A stretch of 64,000 bases of DNA from Photobacterium sp. JCM 19050. Lineage in GTDB: Bacteria > Pseudomonadota > Gammaproteobacteria > Enterobacterales > Vibrionaceae. A program made the position numbers and the translations under genes. Shown piece after piece: positions 51,345 to 62,832 of this stretch. Where the stretch lies: the NCBI GenBank assembly GCA_001310455.1, contig BAXG01000009.1, forward strand, positions 62,001 through 126,000, in the 5' to 3' direction. Numbering within the stretch: position 1 is the first letter of the stretch; the number at the start of each line of letters is the position of its first letter. The notes beneath the pieces are model-generated. The model did no database searches. It saw only the letters and a list, made by a program, of their open reading frames with translations, and was not told the DNA's origin.

Positions 51345-52055
51345 TTACAGCTTGAGACCGATACGCTCAGCCACTTCAATGTAAGCTTCAACAACACCAC
51401 CAAGGCCCTGGCGGAAACGGTCTTTGTCTAATTTCTTGCGGGTTTCTTTATCCCACAAACGGCAACCGTCTGGGCTGAACTCATCACCCAGTACAATCTC
51501 ACCCTCATATAAACCAAACTCAAGCTTGTAGTCCACCAGGATCATACCACCCTGATCGAACAGACCTTTCAGCACATCGTTGACTTTAAAAGTCAGCTCT
51601 TTCATGCGTGCAAGGTGCTCGGCTTTGGCAAATTCCAACGATTCACAAAGAGACTCGTTGACCATTGGGTCATGCAGAGCATCATTTTTCAGGAACAGTT
51701 CGAAGGTTGGCGGTGTCAGCTCTGTACCTTCCTCAATACCCAGACGGCGGCAAAGAGAACCGGCAGCAACGTTGCGAATCACACACTCAACCGGAATCAT
51801 TTCCAGCTTTTTCACCAGCGCTTCAGTATCGGACAACAGACGGTCCATTTGAGTCGGTATGCCGGCGTCTTCCAGCTTCGTCATAATAAAGTGGTTAAAC
51901 TTATTGTTTACCTCACCCTTACGATCCAACTGCTCTACCTTCTGGCCATCAAACGCAGAAGTATCGTTGCGGAATTCCAGCACAAAGCGCTGTTCATCAT
52001 CAGTTGCAAACACTGATTTGGCTTTCCCACGATACAACTCAGCTCGCTTTTCCAT
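51345..52055 (-). CDS. purC: SAICAR synthetase PurC
   Basis: PurC joins aspartate to CAIR using ATP in purine synthesis. This intact protein of 236 residues has the family pattern [59 protein letters not shown] and [14 protein letters not shown]. It lies downstream of bamC on the same strand, with a terminator between, in the usual gammaproteobacterial neighbourhood (dapA-bamC-purC). Confidence 0.97.
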   Translation of the reverse strand: MEKRAELYRGKAKSVFATDDEQRFVLEFRNDTSAFDGQKVEQLDRKGEVNNKFNHFIMTKLEDAGIPTQMDRLLSDTEALVKKLEMIPVECVIRNVAAGSLCRRLGIEEGTELTPPTFELFLKNDALHDPMVNESLCESLEFAKAEHLARMKELTFKVNDVLKGLFDQGGMILVDYKLEFGLYEGEIVLGDEFSPDGCRLWDKETRKKLDKDRFRQGLGGVVEAYIEVAERIGLKL

Positions 52056-52127
52056 TCACCTTATTCTCCGTTTAAGGGAAGTCACATCTGTGACCCACAA
52101 ACACATCCAAACTACTCACATATACAA

Positions 52128-52155
52128 AGAGAGGACACCTGATGGCATCCTCTCT
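52128..52155 (-). terminator. Terminator after bamC
   Basis: AGAGAGGA pairs with TCCTCTCT across 12 bases; on the minus strand it is followed by TTTGTATAT. It sits between bamC and purC. Confidence 0.6.
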
Positions 52156-52162
52156 GGGCAAA

Positions 52163-53194
52163 TCAACTTTCTGGTGACCCGCTGAGTTCAATCGCAGCGG
52201 CAAGCGCCTGGCTCACAGCATTCAGCTTGTCCTCCGGCAACGGTTTGCCATCAGAGTCCGCGATGCTGACCGATGTCCGGTTGGTCAGGTCACCCAATTG
52301 CAGGGTGAATGTCTTGCCTCCCATATCAAGTGGGGCAATGCCGAGTTTTTCCCAGACTTCATCATCCGGACGGCTGTATTTCACCTCGATAGTACCCTGA
52401 GAACGGTTGCGATCTTCGACAGCAAAACCCAGTTGGTCCAAAACGTCTGGCAAACGCTCCCAGAACACGTCATACGGAGCCCGGGCAATGATTACCGGCA
52501 AACCCCCCCGGTCTTTACCCATACTGATTGGAATTTGCTTAATCAGCTTAAGCGCCGCTAACCGGGCATTTTCGCGAATCTGGTCGTCATAACCCGCGGT
52601 AATGACGTTTGTCATCAATGCGGTATAACGGTCTCGGTAAATTGGCTGAGGTTCGCTTTGGCTGCCACCTTCTCGCCAGTCAGTCATCGCAATGCGCAAA
52701 CCTTTGAGGTCACCACGGTCAAGGCGGGTAATTTTGTACTTCGCCGCAATCTGGTCATCATCTTCGCTGGACCAGATATACCAACCGGTATCAAGCTCGC
52801 TGTTGCCAATGGGGTTTACCGATACGCTGTCGTCTTTGAGCACTTTGGAAACGATAGGCCACAATGTGTCCATCTGGCTTGGTTCCGCCAGCCAAAGTGT
52901 CACGCCGCGCTCATCAACATCTGCACGCGCACCCGGAATCAGTGATAAAACCTGTTGTGGCGGACGGATATCAACACCACTACCGACTGCACCACTGACT
53001 TTCACATCAGGAATTTCATAAGCGCGATTAACAACGAACTTCTGCCCCGGAAGGGTATGCCAGGCTTCTAGTCCCGGTGTTTTCAGATAGTCAAAATCGT
53101 TTTGTGCCTGGCGACGCGAAGACGCGTCACCAGAACAAGCTGACAGGGTCGCAACAACAATGGCACAAAGACCCAGCCTGTAGGTTAACTTCAT
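52163..53194 (-). CDS. bamC: Outer-membrane assembly lipoprotein BamC
   Basis: BamC is a lipoprotein of the BAM complex that inserts outer-membrane proteins. The lipobox is TLSACSGDASS (Cys20). The unstructured N-terminal segment follows with NDFDYLKTPGLEAWHTLPGQ. Two helix-grip domains follow: RGVTLWLAEPSQMDTLWPIV, then FTLQLGDLTNRTSVSIADSD near the end. It is 343 residues long and intact. It lies 23 bases after dapA. Confidence 0.95.
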   Translation of the reverse strand: MKLTYRLGLCAIVVATLSACSGDASSRRQAQNDFDYLKTPGLEAWHTLPGQKFVVNRAYEIPDVKVSGAVGSGVDIRPPQQVLSLIPGARADVDERGVTLWLAEPSQMDTLWPIVSKVLKDDSVSVNPIGNSELDTGWYIWSSEDDDQIAAKYKITRLDRGDLKGLRIAMTDWREGGSQSEPQPIYRDRYTALMTNVITAGYDDQIRENARLAALKLIKQIPISMGKDRGGLPVIIARAPYDVFWERLPDVLDQLGFAVEDRNRSQGTIEVKYSRPDDEVWEKLGIAPLDMGGKTFTLQLGDLTNRTSVSIADSDGKPLPEDKLNAVSQALAAAIELSGSPES

Positions 53195-53216
53195 TGAAAG
53201 TCCTGTTTTCGAAATC

Positions 53217-54095
53217 TTAGAGCAAACCTGAATCTTTCAGCGCTTGCAGTACAACCGGACGTGCACCTTCACTCAGTACAGTCATCGGCAGACGCATTAC
53301 GCCGCTGTCAATCAGACCCAGCTCGCGAGCGGCCCATTTTACGGGAATTGGGTTAGCTTCAACAAACAGGTTCTTATGCAACGGCATCAGTCGTTGATTG
53401 ATAATGCGTGCTTCTTCAAACTGACCGGCCAGCGCAAGCTTCAACATTTTAGCCATTTCGGCAGCAGCGATGTTGTTGGTTACGGAAATCACACCGTGAC
53501 CACCGGCTTCAACAAAATCCAGGCCGGTTAAGTCATCGCCACTCAGTTGGATAAACTTGTCGCCACAAAGTTCACGGGTTTTTACGACACGAGGCACATC
53601 TCCGGTAGCATCTTTGATACCGACAATGTTGTCGAACTCTGCAAGACGGGCAACCGTTTCAGGTAGCAGGTCAACAGCGGTACGACCCGGTACATTATAA
53701 AGAATCTGTGGCAGGTCAGTGGATTCGGAAATCGCCTTGAAGTGCTGGAAAAGCCCTTCTTGGGTAGGCTTATTGTAATACGGAGTGACGCTCAGGCAGC
53801 CGGCAACACCGGTATCTGTGAACATTTTGGCAAACGCCACGGCTTCGTGCGTCGCATTGGCACCGGCACCGGCAATCACAGGGATACGACCGTCGGAGAA
53901 TTCCAGGGTTTTCAGGACAATGTTAACGTGCTCTTCAACAGTCACAGTGGCTGATTCGCCGGTAGTGCCTACCGCGACAATCGCATCAGTTCCCGCTTCT
54001 ACATGATACTCAACCAGTTTTTTCAAACCGTTGTAATCGATACTGCCGTGTTCATCCATGGGCGTGATCAGCGCCGTAATGCTACCTGAAAACAT
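53217..54095 (-). CDS. dapA: 4-hydroxy-tetrahydrodipicolinate synthase DapA
   Basis: DapA condenses pyruvate with aspartate semialdehyde in the lysine/diaminopimelate pathway. This intact TIM-barrel protein has 292 residues. The Schiff-base lysine is in [14 protein letters not shown], the catalytic tyrosine is in [10 protein letters not shown], and the threonine motif is [10 protein letters not shown]. It diverges from gcvR and leads into bamC, as in Escherichia coli. Confidence 0.97.
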   Translation of the reverse strand: MFSGSITALITPMDEHGSIDYNGLKKLVEYHVEAGTDAIVAVGTTGESATVTVEEHVNIVLKTLEFSDGRIPVIAGAGANATHEAVAFAKMFTDTGVAGCLSVTPYYNKPTQEGLFQHFKAISESTDLPQILYNVPGRTAVDLLPETVARLAEFDNIVGIKDATGDVPRVVKTRELCGDKFIQLSGDDLTGLDFVEAGGHGVISVTNNIAAAEMAKMLKLALAGQFEEARIINQRLMPLHKNLFVEANPIPVKWAARELGLIDSGVMRLPMTVLSEGARPVVLQALKDSGLL

Positions 54096-54256
54096 GTCAT
54101 TCTCCGCTTTTCTTCTAGACTGTCATGGTACTTTTGCGCCTGAGTAAAAACAAGCAATAGCAGCGCCCTGCTGGCACCAAAATAGCGCTTTTTTTGCGGT
54201 TCTCAGGTAAAGGTACGCATGCTAACATCGAAAGAAAGTTCTCCTTCAGAGTAAAC

Positions 54257-54784
54257 ATGGATCAGTATCTTGTTCTCACAGCTATGGGCAGAAACCGTCC
54301 AGGCATCCTGAGTAAAATCACTCAATTGATAACAGAGTGCGGGTGCAACATTGAAGACAGCCGGCTGGCCATTTTCGGCAGCGAGTTTACTTTGCTCATG
54401 ATGCTCTCCGGCAATCACAATGCCATCGCGCGGGTTGAGGTATCCCTCCCCTTGCTGGGTGCTGAGCATGATCTGCTGACAATGATCAAACGAGCCCTCG
54501 GACATCAGCAGGAAAAAAGTGTCAGACGGTGGGCTGAAATATCCGCATCCGGCCCCGACAAACCCGGGCTTATCGACAACTTCACCCGATTTTTTGCCGA
54601 ACGGGATCTTAATATCTCGTCCCTAAGTGCGCGTTCTGAAGCCGATATCGACGGTATCGTTACGCTCCAACTGCAAATGACAGTTGAGCTTTCAGACGAC
54701 ATTGATGAATCGACGCTGAACGCTGACCTGGAAAAAATGTGCCAATCGATCTCGGTTGACTGCCACTTTTATCTTGTCAGCTAA
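54257..54784 (+). CDS. gcvR: Glycine cleavage system regulator GcvR
   Basis: GcvR is an ACT-domain protein that, in enterobacteria, opposes GcvA in control of the glycine cleavage operon. Two ACT domains are visible: LVLTAMGRNRPGILSKITQL and ISASGPDKPGLIDNFTRFFA. I start at the ATG at 54257; an upstream TTG would add 21 residues without family support. The product is about 175 residues and intact. It precedes bcp, the conserved order. Confidence 0.9.
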   Translation: MDQYLVLTAMGRNRPGILSKITQLITECGCNIEDSRLAIFGSEFTLLMMLSGNHNAIARVEVSLPLLGAEHDLLTMIKRALGHQQEKSVRRWAEISASGPDKPGLIDNFTRFFAERDLNISSLSARSEADIDGIVTLQLQMTVELSDDIDESTLNADLEKMCQSISVDCHFYLVS

Positions 54785-54839
54785 CCCGCTGAAAATGACA
54801 AAAACACAGTAAAGTCAGTTCAATTTAAAAGGAAAAAAC

Positions 54840-55307
54840 ATGCAAACTCTGACCGAAGGCGCCCAAGCTCCTCAATTTTCCCTGCAAAATCAGGATGGCA
54901 ACCTTGTATCGCTGGCTGATTTCAAAGGCAAGAAAGTACTGGCTTATTTCTACCCAAAAGCGATGACCCCGGGATGCACGGTTCAGGCATGTGGCCTTCG
55001 CGACAGCAAAGCCGAGCTGGATACATTAAATGTTGAAGTGTTAGGTATCAGCATCGACCCGGTCAAACGCCTGCCGAAATTTATCGAACGCGACAACCTG
55101 AACTTTACCCTGCTTTCTGATGAAGACCATGCCGTGGCAGACCTGTTTGGTGTATGGGGTGAAAAGAAATTTATGGGCAAAGTCTATGACGGCCTGCACC
55201 GCATCAGCTTCCTGATTAACGAAGAAGGCATCATTGAGAAGGTCTTCAACAAGTTTAAAACCAAAGACCATCATGAAGTGGTGCTGAACTACCTCAAGGG
55301 TGAATAA
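54840..55307 (+). CDS. bcp: Thioredoxin-dependent peroxiredoxin Bcp
   Basis: Bcp reduces peroxides with electrons from thioredoxin. This intact protein of 155 residues has the peroxidatic and resolving cysteines five residues apart in TPGCTVQACGLRD, the atypical 2-Cys arrangement. The typical YFYPKAMTPG here has Ala in place of the usual Asp (PKAMTPGC is the common gamma form). The conserved Arg is probably the one in YDGLHRISFLINEEG. It is followed by a clear terminator. Confidence 0.95.
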   Translation: MQTLTEGAQAPQFSLQNQDGNLVSLADFKGKKVLAYFYPKAMTPGCTVQACGLRDSKAELDTLNVEVLGISIDPVKRLPKFIERDNLNFTLLSDEDHAVADLFGVWGEKKFMGKVYDGLHRISFLINEEGIIEKVFNKFKTKDHHEVVLNYLKGE

Positions 55308-55337
55308 ACGCATTCCACCCCGGCCAACCAAGAGCAA

Positions 55338-55366
55338 AAGAGAGGTGACGTGCCTCTCTTATTTTT
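55338..55366 (+). terminator. Terminator after bcp
   Basis: AAGAGAGG pairs with CCTCTCTT around seven bases and is followed by ATTTTTAT. It separates the convergent bcp and FAD-oxidoreductase genes. Confidence 0.85.
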
Positions 55367-55367
55367 A

Positions 55368-56785
55368 TCAGTAAGACTTAGCCAGACTTTCCGGGTAGCC
55401 CCGTTCTGTCGCAAGCTCACAGGCCGTACGTTCAATTTCCGCCGGGTCTAAACATGCAACCAGCAGAAGTTCAGGGTTGGTTGCATTTTCAGGATGGGTA
55501 AATGCCCACCCGGATTCGGACAAGTGCCGTGCTATTTTTTGCGCACAGACAATGGCTGAAGAGGCTTGATGATTTCAGCCCGGACATAGTTCTTTCCTGC
55601 AAAACTGATGTCAGACGCACGGAGCGAAATATCATTTCCCGGCACCTGCTGCGCACCGAACAGCGGTTTCCCGCCCGGTGTCGCGGATGCAAACCCGGGA
55701 ACCAACTCAGCCATATGTGCGATGGCCTCATGAGTGCGCTGCTCAACGGTTTCATCTCGCCAGCCGAGGGAGAGTTTCCGCACCAGGTGTTCCGGTAACA
55801 CCGGCTGGGAACTGGTTTCTGTGGAACGAACCCGCCCCCCATCAAACAAGGTAATGTTCTCTGTCATACCATGAAGCTGCACGATGCCATCCGGGTAAGG
55901 GGTAAACTGCGCCATTCCCGTTGGTGTACCCCGCTCACCGTGGAAGATGACTTCCGGCCAATGTCCGGGTTGCGCCTCCCACTTTGCCAGGTAAGCAGAT
56001 TTAAACTCCACCAGCCTTTGCCGCTGGAAACCAAGCCTGTTGTCCCACTCTCCCGTCTTGTACCCGCATGCATTAACGACAAAATCAACCTGCTCGGTGC
56101 GAGTGCCTGACTGGTAGTACAGTTTCATCTCCCAGCCGCCATTTTCAACTGGCTTCAGGCTTGTCAGCCTGTGTCCGGTGAGAAGTTCACAAGACGGAGA
56201 CTGGCGAAGCGCCATATTGGCCGATGCAGCAATACGGAAAAGACTGAGGCCATATTCCTGCACCAAGACCCAGGGATAAACGAATTTCGACAGATCTACG
56301 CTTTTAGCTACCGGAATCAACCAGTCATCCGGGCTTACCGGAGACTCAGGGATATCCCGGGCAGCAAGGGCCTCCAGTTTTTCGCGGTCATACAAGCGGA
56401 AATAGTCATCAGGATCCCCCAGCACGCGGTTTCTGGCATCCGTCTCAACTAACTCTCTGTAGGTGTGCTGAAGCAGCCGAAGGCGAGGTATCAGGCTTTC
56501 TACTGAACCTCCGTCGCGTGAGGGTATGGCGATAACAGTTGGGCGGTGGTTAACGGCAAAAGGAAAAGCGCGAGCTGTGTCGACCGATTGGCTGAGAAGC
56601 GCCAGACACTGTGCATCGTCAAGTTCACGGTAAAGGTTCCCGCCTGCGTGGAGGTGACACATCGGCGGACCGTTCACAAGGCTTTCTCCCTGTTCAACCA
56701 ATACGGTTTGTATACCCATACCCGCCAGGCGCAGTGCAATAGTTGAACCCGCAACACCTCCGCCAACAATGCCCACTTTTTTCAT
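55368..56785 (-). CDS. FAD-dependent oxidoreductase of unknown substrate (one frameshift)
   Basis: The N-terminal Rossmann fold has the FAD motif VGIVGGGVAGSTIALRLAGM, and the second FAD-contact region is QVDFVVNACGYKTGEW. It resembles the DAO/FAD-oxidoreductase group in vibrios without a known substrate. The start is the ATG at 56785. A base is missing near 55544; repair reads PLSVAQKIARHLSESGWAFT and continues to LAKSY with a stop at 55368, giving about 472 residues. It stands alone between bcp and perM. Confidence 0.82.
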
Positions 56786-56916
56786 TCGCAATCCGCCACT
56801 CCAGCCAGCTTGCATGCCACACACCCCATCGCAAACAGCAAAAGAGGGCCTTAGGCCTCTTGAAAAGATGATAGATACACGGTTACTTAGCCGTTGTAAA
56901 TATTTAGAGCAATCGG

Positions 56917-57985
56917 TCAGGCAATGGCGTCTTCTTCTGCATCAGGGGAAGGAATCGCATTTATGACAGCCTTCACAAGGGTGGCGAGAGGAATCGCGAA
57001 GAATACCCCCAGAACCCCCACAGTCCGCCAAATACTAAGACCGACACGATGATGGCAACCGGGTGGAGGTTTACTGCCTCAGAGAACAGAACCGGAACCA
57101 GCACATTACCATCCAGCGCCTGGATGATGCCGTATGCCACCATCAGCGACCAAAAATCCGGGCTCACGCCCCACTGGAAAAGGCCAACGACTGCAATCGG
57201 GACAGTCACAGCCGCTGCACCAATATACGGAATCAATACAGAGAAGCCGGTCAGTACACTGAGCAGGGCAGCGTAGCGCAGATCCAAGATGGCAAAGGTG
57301 ACATAACTGACCGCACCCACAATCACAATTTCAGTAACCTTGCCACGGATGTAGTTGGAAATCTGTTGGTTCATCTCCTCCCCGACCTTGGTTGCAAGCC
57401 GTCGCTCTTTGGGCAGGAAACGTTTGAACATCATCAGCATTTCCTGCTTGTCTTTCAGCAAGAAGAACACCAGCAAAGGGACAAGAATGAGGTATACCGC
57501 AAGCGCTGCGAGGTTAATCAGGGAAGCCAGCGAGCTTTTCACCACGGTTTCACCCAGACCAAGAACGCGGGTTTGAATGGTATCCACCAACGCGGCAACC
57601 ATATCCGGCTTAATAAGCTCCGGATAGCGATCTGGCAAGTGGTCAAGGAATCCCTGTAACCCGCTGAACATTTTCGGGGTGTCCGACACCAGGTTGATCA
57701 CCTGATTCCAGATAGTTGGCAGCAAGCGAGGATTGCCATCAGCATCACACCGACAAAAAGGGTCAGGACAATAATGACTGACGGTGTGCGGGGTAATCCG
57801 GTTCGAACCATCCGGGCAACCGGCCACTCAAGCAGGTATGCCAACACAATGGCAACAAGAAGGGGAGCGATAAGGTTGCCGAAAAAATAAATAATGGCGA
57901 ACCCTACAGCAAGGATAGCGACAAGGCTGACCGTGTTAGGGTCAGAAAAACGACGCTTATACCAGCGGTTAAACATCTCAATCAT
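56917..57985 (-). CDS. perM: PerM/AI-2E transporter family membrane protein (two frameshifts)
   Basis: This inner-membrane protein of the AI-2 exporter superfamily has many hydrophobic helices (TVSLVAILAVGFAIIYFFGN, NLAALAVYLILVPLLVFFLL, AVTVPIAVVGLFQWGVSPDF). The conserved region VLIPYIGAAAVTVP and ALDGNVLVPVLFSEAVNLHP are present. Bases are missing near 57726 (repair LAILALLPTIWNQVINLVSD) and near 57006 (repair [20 protein letters not shown]). The repaired length is 356 residues. Its cargo is unknown. The TusA-like gene lies 20 bases upstream on the same strand. Confidence 0.9.
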
Positions 57986-58004
57986 AGTTAGAGCTCGTAA
58001 TCCT

Positions 58005-58223
58005 TTAGCGGGTAACTAAAAATTCTGTCAGGGTGCCACTTTGCCGCGTGCTGACCTGATATCCTTTCCCCAGAAAGTACCGGGGTATATCAGAGACAGA
58101 CCCGGCATCGGATACCAAAATTCTGATGGCATGCCCGGGTTGTAACTTTGCCGCTGCCCGTTTTGCCAATATCAACGCCATCGGGCAGACAGTCTCAGAC
58201 AAATCCAGTTGTTCTATTTCCAT
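58005..58223 (-). CDS. TusA-family sulfur-carrier-like protein
   Basis: This intact protein of 72 residues has the TusA-family Cys-Pro motif LSETVCPMALILAKRAAAKL with the reactive cysteine near residue 13. The beta strand AIRILVSDAG and end TEFLVTR complete the fold. TusA-like proteins relay sulfur as a persulfide; its partner is not known. It starts the perM transcript and diverges from bepA. Confidence 0.88.
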   Translation of the reverse strand: MEIEQLDLSETVCPMALILAKRAAAKLQPGHAIRILVSDAGSVSDIPRYFLGKGYQVSTRQSGTLTEFLVTR

Positions 58224-58377
58224 TATTCATGGGCACTCGTTATCATCGAGTGCATTGTATAGGACTTTCTGTTTCGCCCCAAAGAAACCTCTGTCACGCT
58301 TTGTGGTCAAACTCCCTATGTAGTGGAGAAATACCGCCCAAGCGGCGGAAAATAACAAAGGGATCACCTAACCTGCG

Positions 58378-59832
58378 ATGTTAAAAAAGAAAGCGCTCGC
58401 CTATTTCCTGACCTCGACGCTTCTCCTGCCGTCATTTTCCGGGGTCGCCAATACTGTACAGTCCAGCCTTCCTGATATCGGGACAACCGCCGCAGGCACG
58501 CTGACCATCGACAAGGAGCTCGAATACGGCGATGCTACATGCGGATGCTGCGCGCAAGCCGTCCCATCATAAATGATCCATTGCTAAACGAATATGTCAG
58601 TTCCCTGGGTCACCGGCTGGTTGCCAACGCCAGTGACGTAAAAACCCCGTTCCACTTTTTCCTTATCCGGAACAAAGAGATCAATGCATTTGCATTCTTC
58701 GGGGGGTACGTTGCGCTGCACACTGGCCTGTTCCTTTACGCCCAGAATGAAAGTGAACTTGCTTCTGTTGTCGCGCATGAAATCGCACACATCACGCAGC
58801 GACACCTTGCCCGGGCGATGGAAGATCAGGCCCGTAAGTCACCGCTAACTATCGCTGCCCTTATCGGCTCGCTGATGCTGGCTGTCGCCGCCCCAGAGGC
58901 TGGTATTGCCGCGGCTCAGGCAACCACTGCGGCATCCATCCAAAGCCGGATAAACTATACACGCAGCAACGAACAGGAAGCCGACCGCATTGGTATCGAC
59001 ACCCTGGCCAGGGCCGGCTTCAATCCCAAAGCCATGCCGGTTTTCTTCGGGCGCATGCTGGAACAGTACCGCTATGCCAGCAAGCCTCCTGAGTTTTTGC
59101 TCACTCACCCGTTGCCGGAATCGCGTATTACGGAGTCCCGCGCCCGAGCCCAGCAATACCCGTCAGTCATGCTGCCGCCGTCTGAGCCTTATCATCTGGC
59201 AAGGGCCCGGATTATCGCGCGCTTCTCCGGTCTCGAGCCTGCAGCCGCGCTGGACTGGTTTACCCGCCAGGAGAAAAAGGCATCTCTGTCTGTCAAACCA
59301 ACACTCGAATACGGCAAGGCACTGGTGTATCTGGACACCCGAAAACCGGAAAAAGCCGCAGCCATCCTGGACAAGTTGATAAGCGCTGAGCCTGAAAACC
59401 GCTTTTTCCTAGATGCGTTGACCGATCTCTATGTTCAGAAAAAGAATACGCAAAAGCTGCTGACATGCTTAACAACGCACTGAAGAACCAGCCGGATAAC
59501 CGGGTTCTGGAGCTGAACCGTTATTACGTGATGATGGAAGCCGGAAAGTACCAGGATGCCATTTCTGCCCTGAACCGCTTTACCCATGACTTCCCTTCAG
59601 ACATTTCTGCCTGGAGCATGCTTCAGGAAGCGTATGACCGCAGTGGAAAGCGCTCTGAAGCCCTGGCCGCGCAGGGGGAGCTCTTTGCTCTGGCTGCACA
59701 ATGGCCTAAAGCCATTAACAATTACATACAGGCGAGTCAGCTTGCCCCTATAGGCAGCCTTGATCAGGCACGCTATGATGCCGTATAGATCAGCTGAGAG
59801 TCATGCAGCAGCGGTTTGAATCCCTGCAGTAA
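58378..59832 (+). CDS. bepA: Periplasmic metalloprotease/chaperone BepA (three frameshifts)
   Basis: BepA is an M48 protease with TPR repeats that controls assembly of outer-membrane proteins such as LptD. It has a signal peptide (LAYFLTSTLLLPSFSGVANT), the zinc site VVAHEIAHITQRHLARAM, and the third ligand in SNEQEADRIGIDTLARAGF. TPR-like repeats fill the C-terminal third. Bases are missing near 58534 (repair YGDAYMRMLRASRPIIND), 59456 (repair TQKAADMLNNALKN) and 59781 (repair RIDQLRVMQQRFESLQ). The repaired length is 485 residues, close to the E. coli enzyme. It precedes arsC. Confidence 0.95.
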
Positions 59833-59885
59833 TCCCGGCTGGATAAAAACAGAGAAAAGCAAAGTCAAACAAAAGAGGAATGGGA

Positions 59886-60832
<947 letters not shown>

Positions 60833-60834
60833 AC

Positions 60835-61257
60835 ATGGAAAATGCATCTCCGCATTCCGGGACGCTCCGGCCTGCGGTTTTACTGAGTTATTTTGCCCTT
60901 ATTGCCTGGGTCGGTTTATGGCACGGCTGGCTGTCCCCCCACGCACACGTCACTCCGTGGGCGGTTACCCTGGGTTGGCTTATCCCACTGATGTTACCGT
61001 TAAAAGGCATTATTCAGGGAAATGCCTACACTCACGCCTGGGCTAACTTTGTCCTGATGTTTTACTTCCTCCACGCGCTGACCATAGTGTGGGTGGACGA
61101 AGGGGAGCGCTGGTTGGCGCTGGTTGAACTGTTGCTGACATCCGTCGCTTTCCTTTGCAATATTTACTACGCGCGCTGGAAAGGCCGGGAGCAAGGCCTG
61201 AAGTTGAAAAAGCTCTCCCAGGTTGAAAAGGAAGAGCGGGAGCGGTTTGGTAACTGA
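60835..61257 (+). CDS. DUF2069 family membrane protein
   Basis: This intact protein of 140 residues has three to four membrane helices (AVLLSYFALIAWVGLWHGWL, AVTLGWLIPLMLPLKGIIQG, TSVAFLCNIYYARWK) and a charged cytoplasmic tail. The motif LPLKGIIQGNAYTHAWANFV is typical of DUF2069. The function is unknown. It starts two bases after wrbA. Confidence 0.85.
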   Translation: MENASPHSGTLRPAVLLSYFALIAWVGLWHGWLSPHAHVTPWAVTLGWLIPLMLPLKGIIQGNAYTHAWANFVLMFYFLHALTIVWVDEGERWLALVELLLTSVAFLCNIYYARWKGREQGLKLKKLSQVEKEERERFGN

Positions 61258-61262
61258 TTCAA

Positions 61263-61290
61263 AAAGGGGAAGCATTGAGCTTCCCCTAAA
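61263..61290. terminator. Terminator between DUF2069 and DUF2066 genes
   Basis: GGGGAAGC pairs with GCTTCCCC around ATTGA, with an A run on the left. It separates convergent genes. Confidence 0.7.
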
Positions 61291-61328
61291 CATTTCCTAT
61301 AGCACTCTTTTTGTCTGCATCCTGGCCG

Positions 61329-62606
61329 TTACGCTTCCGGCCCAGCCGTCTCGCCGGTATTTGCAGGCACTGTTTCAGGTTCAGTGACAACCGGGGCTAC
61401 AGACGCAGGGATATCCTGGTGAGTCCACATAAACTTCAGCATAGTTTCCCCGGTTACAGCCGGAGTTGCAGGTCCTACTCCACCTTCAGAAATAGCGGTA
61501 CTCTCTGGTGCGGTAATATCTTCCACCGGTGCGTCGGTTCTGTCTGTTGGGACTGTTTCCCCTGAAATAACAGCCGGCGTATCGTTATCTACAGGCGGTT
61601 GAACATCCGACGGCTCCGGCATTACAACTGCCGTACCGAGCGATGTAATCCGGCTGTCATTCTCCAATTCATTGGTAAACACACTGACAGGTGCCAACAG
61701 CACAAGCCTGAAACGGACTTCGCCGTTCTGGATACGGTCAATCGTCACCGAGCCGACAGAGTTAAGTTGACCCAGCAGCTTTTCAAGGGCAAAGAAATCA
61801 CGTGCACTGTTTACCCCATCAAACGCAACCAGCTGCGAGCCTTCACTCTCGCCACCAAGGACAACCGAATTGCGGCTGGCATAGTAATCAGAAATGCTGT
61901 TAATCATTCGGTCTAAAGACTGGGATACCGGCCCATTTGCACGGCCTTCCACCGGCTTTTGCTGTCGCTTGGCATCAGGAACCAGTGTCCAGCTCACGCC
62001 ATTTGCGCGCACCCGGGCAATCAGGATGCCCGCCGTTTCATAGCGTTTGCTGGCCTCAGTTACCGGCCCAAGGAAACTGCCCCAAAGATCAGCCACATCT
62101 ACGGCCGTCACATCCTGGAAATCACCAATTGGCACCAAAACCGGCAGGCCACGGCGCTCGGCATCGGCTTTAAGTTCGCTGATAAGTGGAGAGTTGGATT
62201 GTTCCCAAACAATCTGTCGGCCGGACGGTGAATCCTCAACCACCCACACGGTCAACTCCGGACGGGGCTCGCTCCATACTGGCGCTTTGGCCTGTACCAG
62301 CAAGTTATAGATCTGCTTGCTGTCATAAGTCACATCCAGTGTGCGCTGGCCATTTTCTTCACCGTAGCCAATCTGGCTGATAAAGGCACTGTTGCCCAAC
62401 GCTTTCTTAATCACAGGATTCTCCGTGATAGTACGCTGGCCGGATACCTTAACCAGTACTTGTTGCAACGCCTGTTGCTTGGCGAGTTGTTCATTGTCTG
62501 CGCTGTTCGCTTCATCTAGCACAACGCTGGCATGGTACAGGTTAGTGGCCCATCCCTTTACTGGCAGTAATGCCAGGGCCAGTATCACCAGGAAACCTCT
62601 TAACAC
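61329..62606 (-). CDS. DUF2066 family periplasmic protein
   Basis: This intact protein is about 425 residues long. I place the start at the GTG at 62606, with AGGGG seven bases upstream; it begins directly with a signal peptide (LRGFLVILALALLPVKGWA). The DUF2066 core has QQALQQVLVKVSGQRTITEN and YDSKQIYNLLVQAKAPVWSE. The C-terminal 110 residues are Pro/Thr/Glu-rich and low-complexity. The function is unknown. An in-frame start at 62723 is possible but lacks the signal-peptide layout. Confidence 0.85.
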   Translation of the reverse strand: MLRGFLVILALALLPVKGWATNLYHASVVLDEANSADNEQLAKQQALQQVLVKVSGQRTITENPVIKKALGNSAFISQIGYGEENGQRTLDVTYDSKQIYNLLVQAKAPVWSEPRPELTVWVVEDSPSGRQIVWEQSNSPLISELKADAERRGLPVLVPIGDFQDVTAVDVADLWGSFLGPVTEASKRYETAGILIARVRANGVSWTLVPDAKRQQKPVEGRANGPVSQSLDRMINSISDYYASRNSVVLGGESEGSQLVAFDGVNSARDFFALEKLLGQLNSVGSVTIDRIQNGEVRFRLVLLAPVSVFTNELENDSRITSLGTAVVMPEPSDVQPPVDNDTPAVISGETVPTDRTDAPVEDITAPESTAISEGGVGPATPAVTGETMLKFMWTHQDIPASVAPVVTEPETVPANTGETAGPEA

Positions 62607-62769
62607 CGGATAACCCCTATCTCTATTCGATTCGTCGGTAAGAGTTCGATCATAAGCTGTTCTATTGCAAGCGGCAATCATCACACTCTGTTTCTGCTTA
62701 TTTTCATCTTTTCCTGCTTTCACGAATTTAATGCGAATAAATACGCGAAAAAATCAGGTTCATCATGTT

Positions 62770-62785
62770 AGGCAAACGTTTACTC
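62770..62785 (+). promoter_or_regulatory. PurR-type operator upstream of uraA
   Basis: AGGCAAACGTTTACTC matches the PurR consensus ANGCAANCGNTTNCNT at all fixed positions but the last. It lies about 50 bases before the uraA start, a normal place for a repressor site. Regulation of a uracil transporter by PurR is plausible, as PurR controls several pyrimidine-related genes. Confidence 0.55.
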
Positions 62786-62832
62786 GTGTGATAATATTCC
62801 GCGATTTTTTTGCATTATGGATGGGTGTTGCT

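Noticed and set aside
54194-54256. Upstream TTG start that would lengthen GcvR by 21 residues
   Set aside because: The added residues do not resemble the family and the ATG at 54257 begins the ACT domain as expected.
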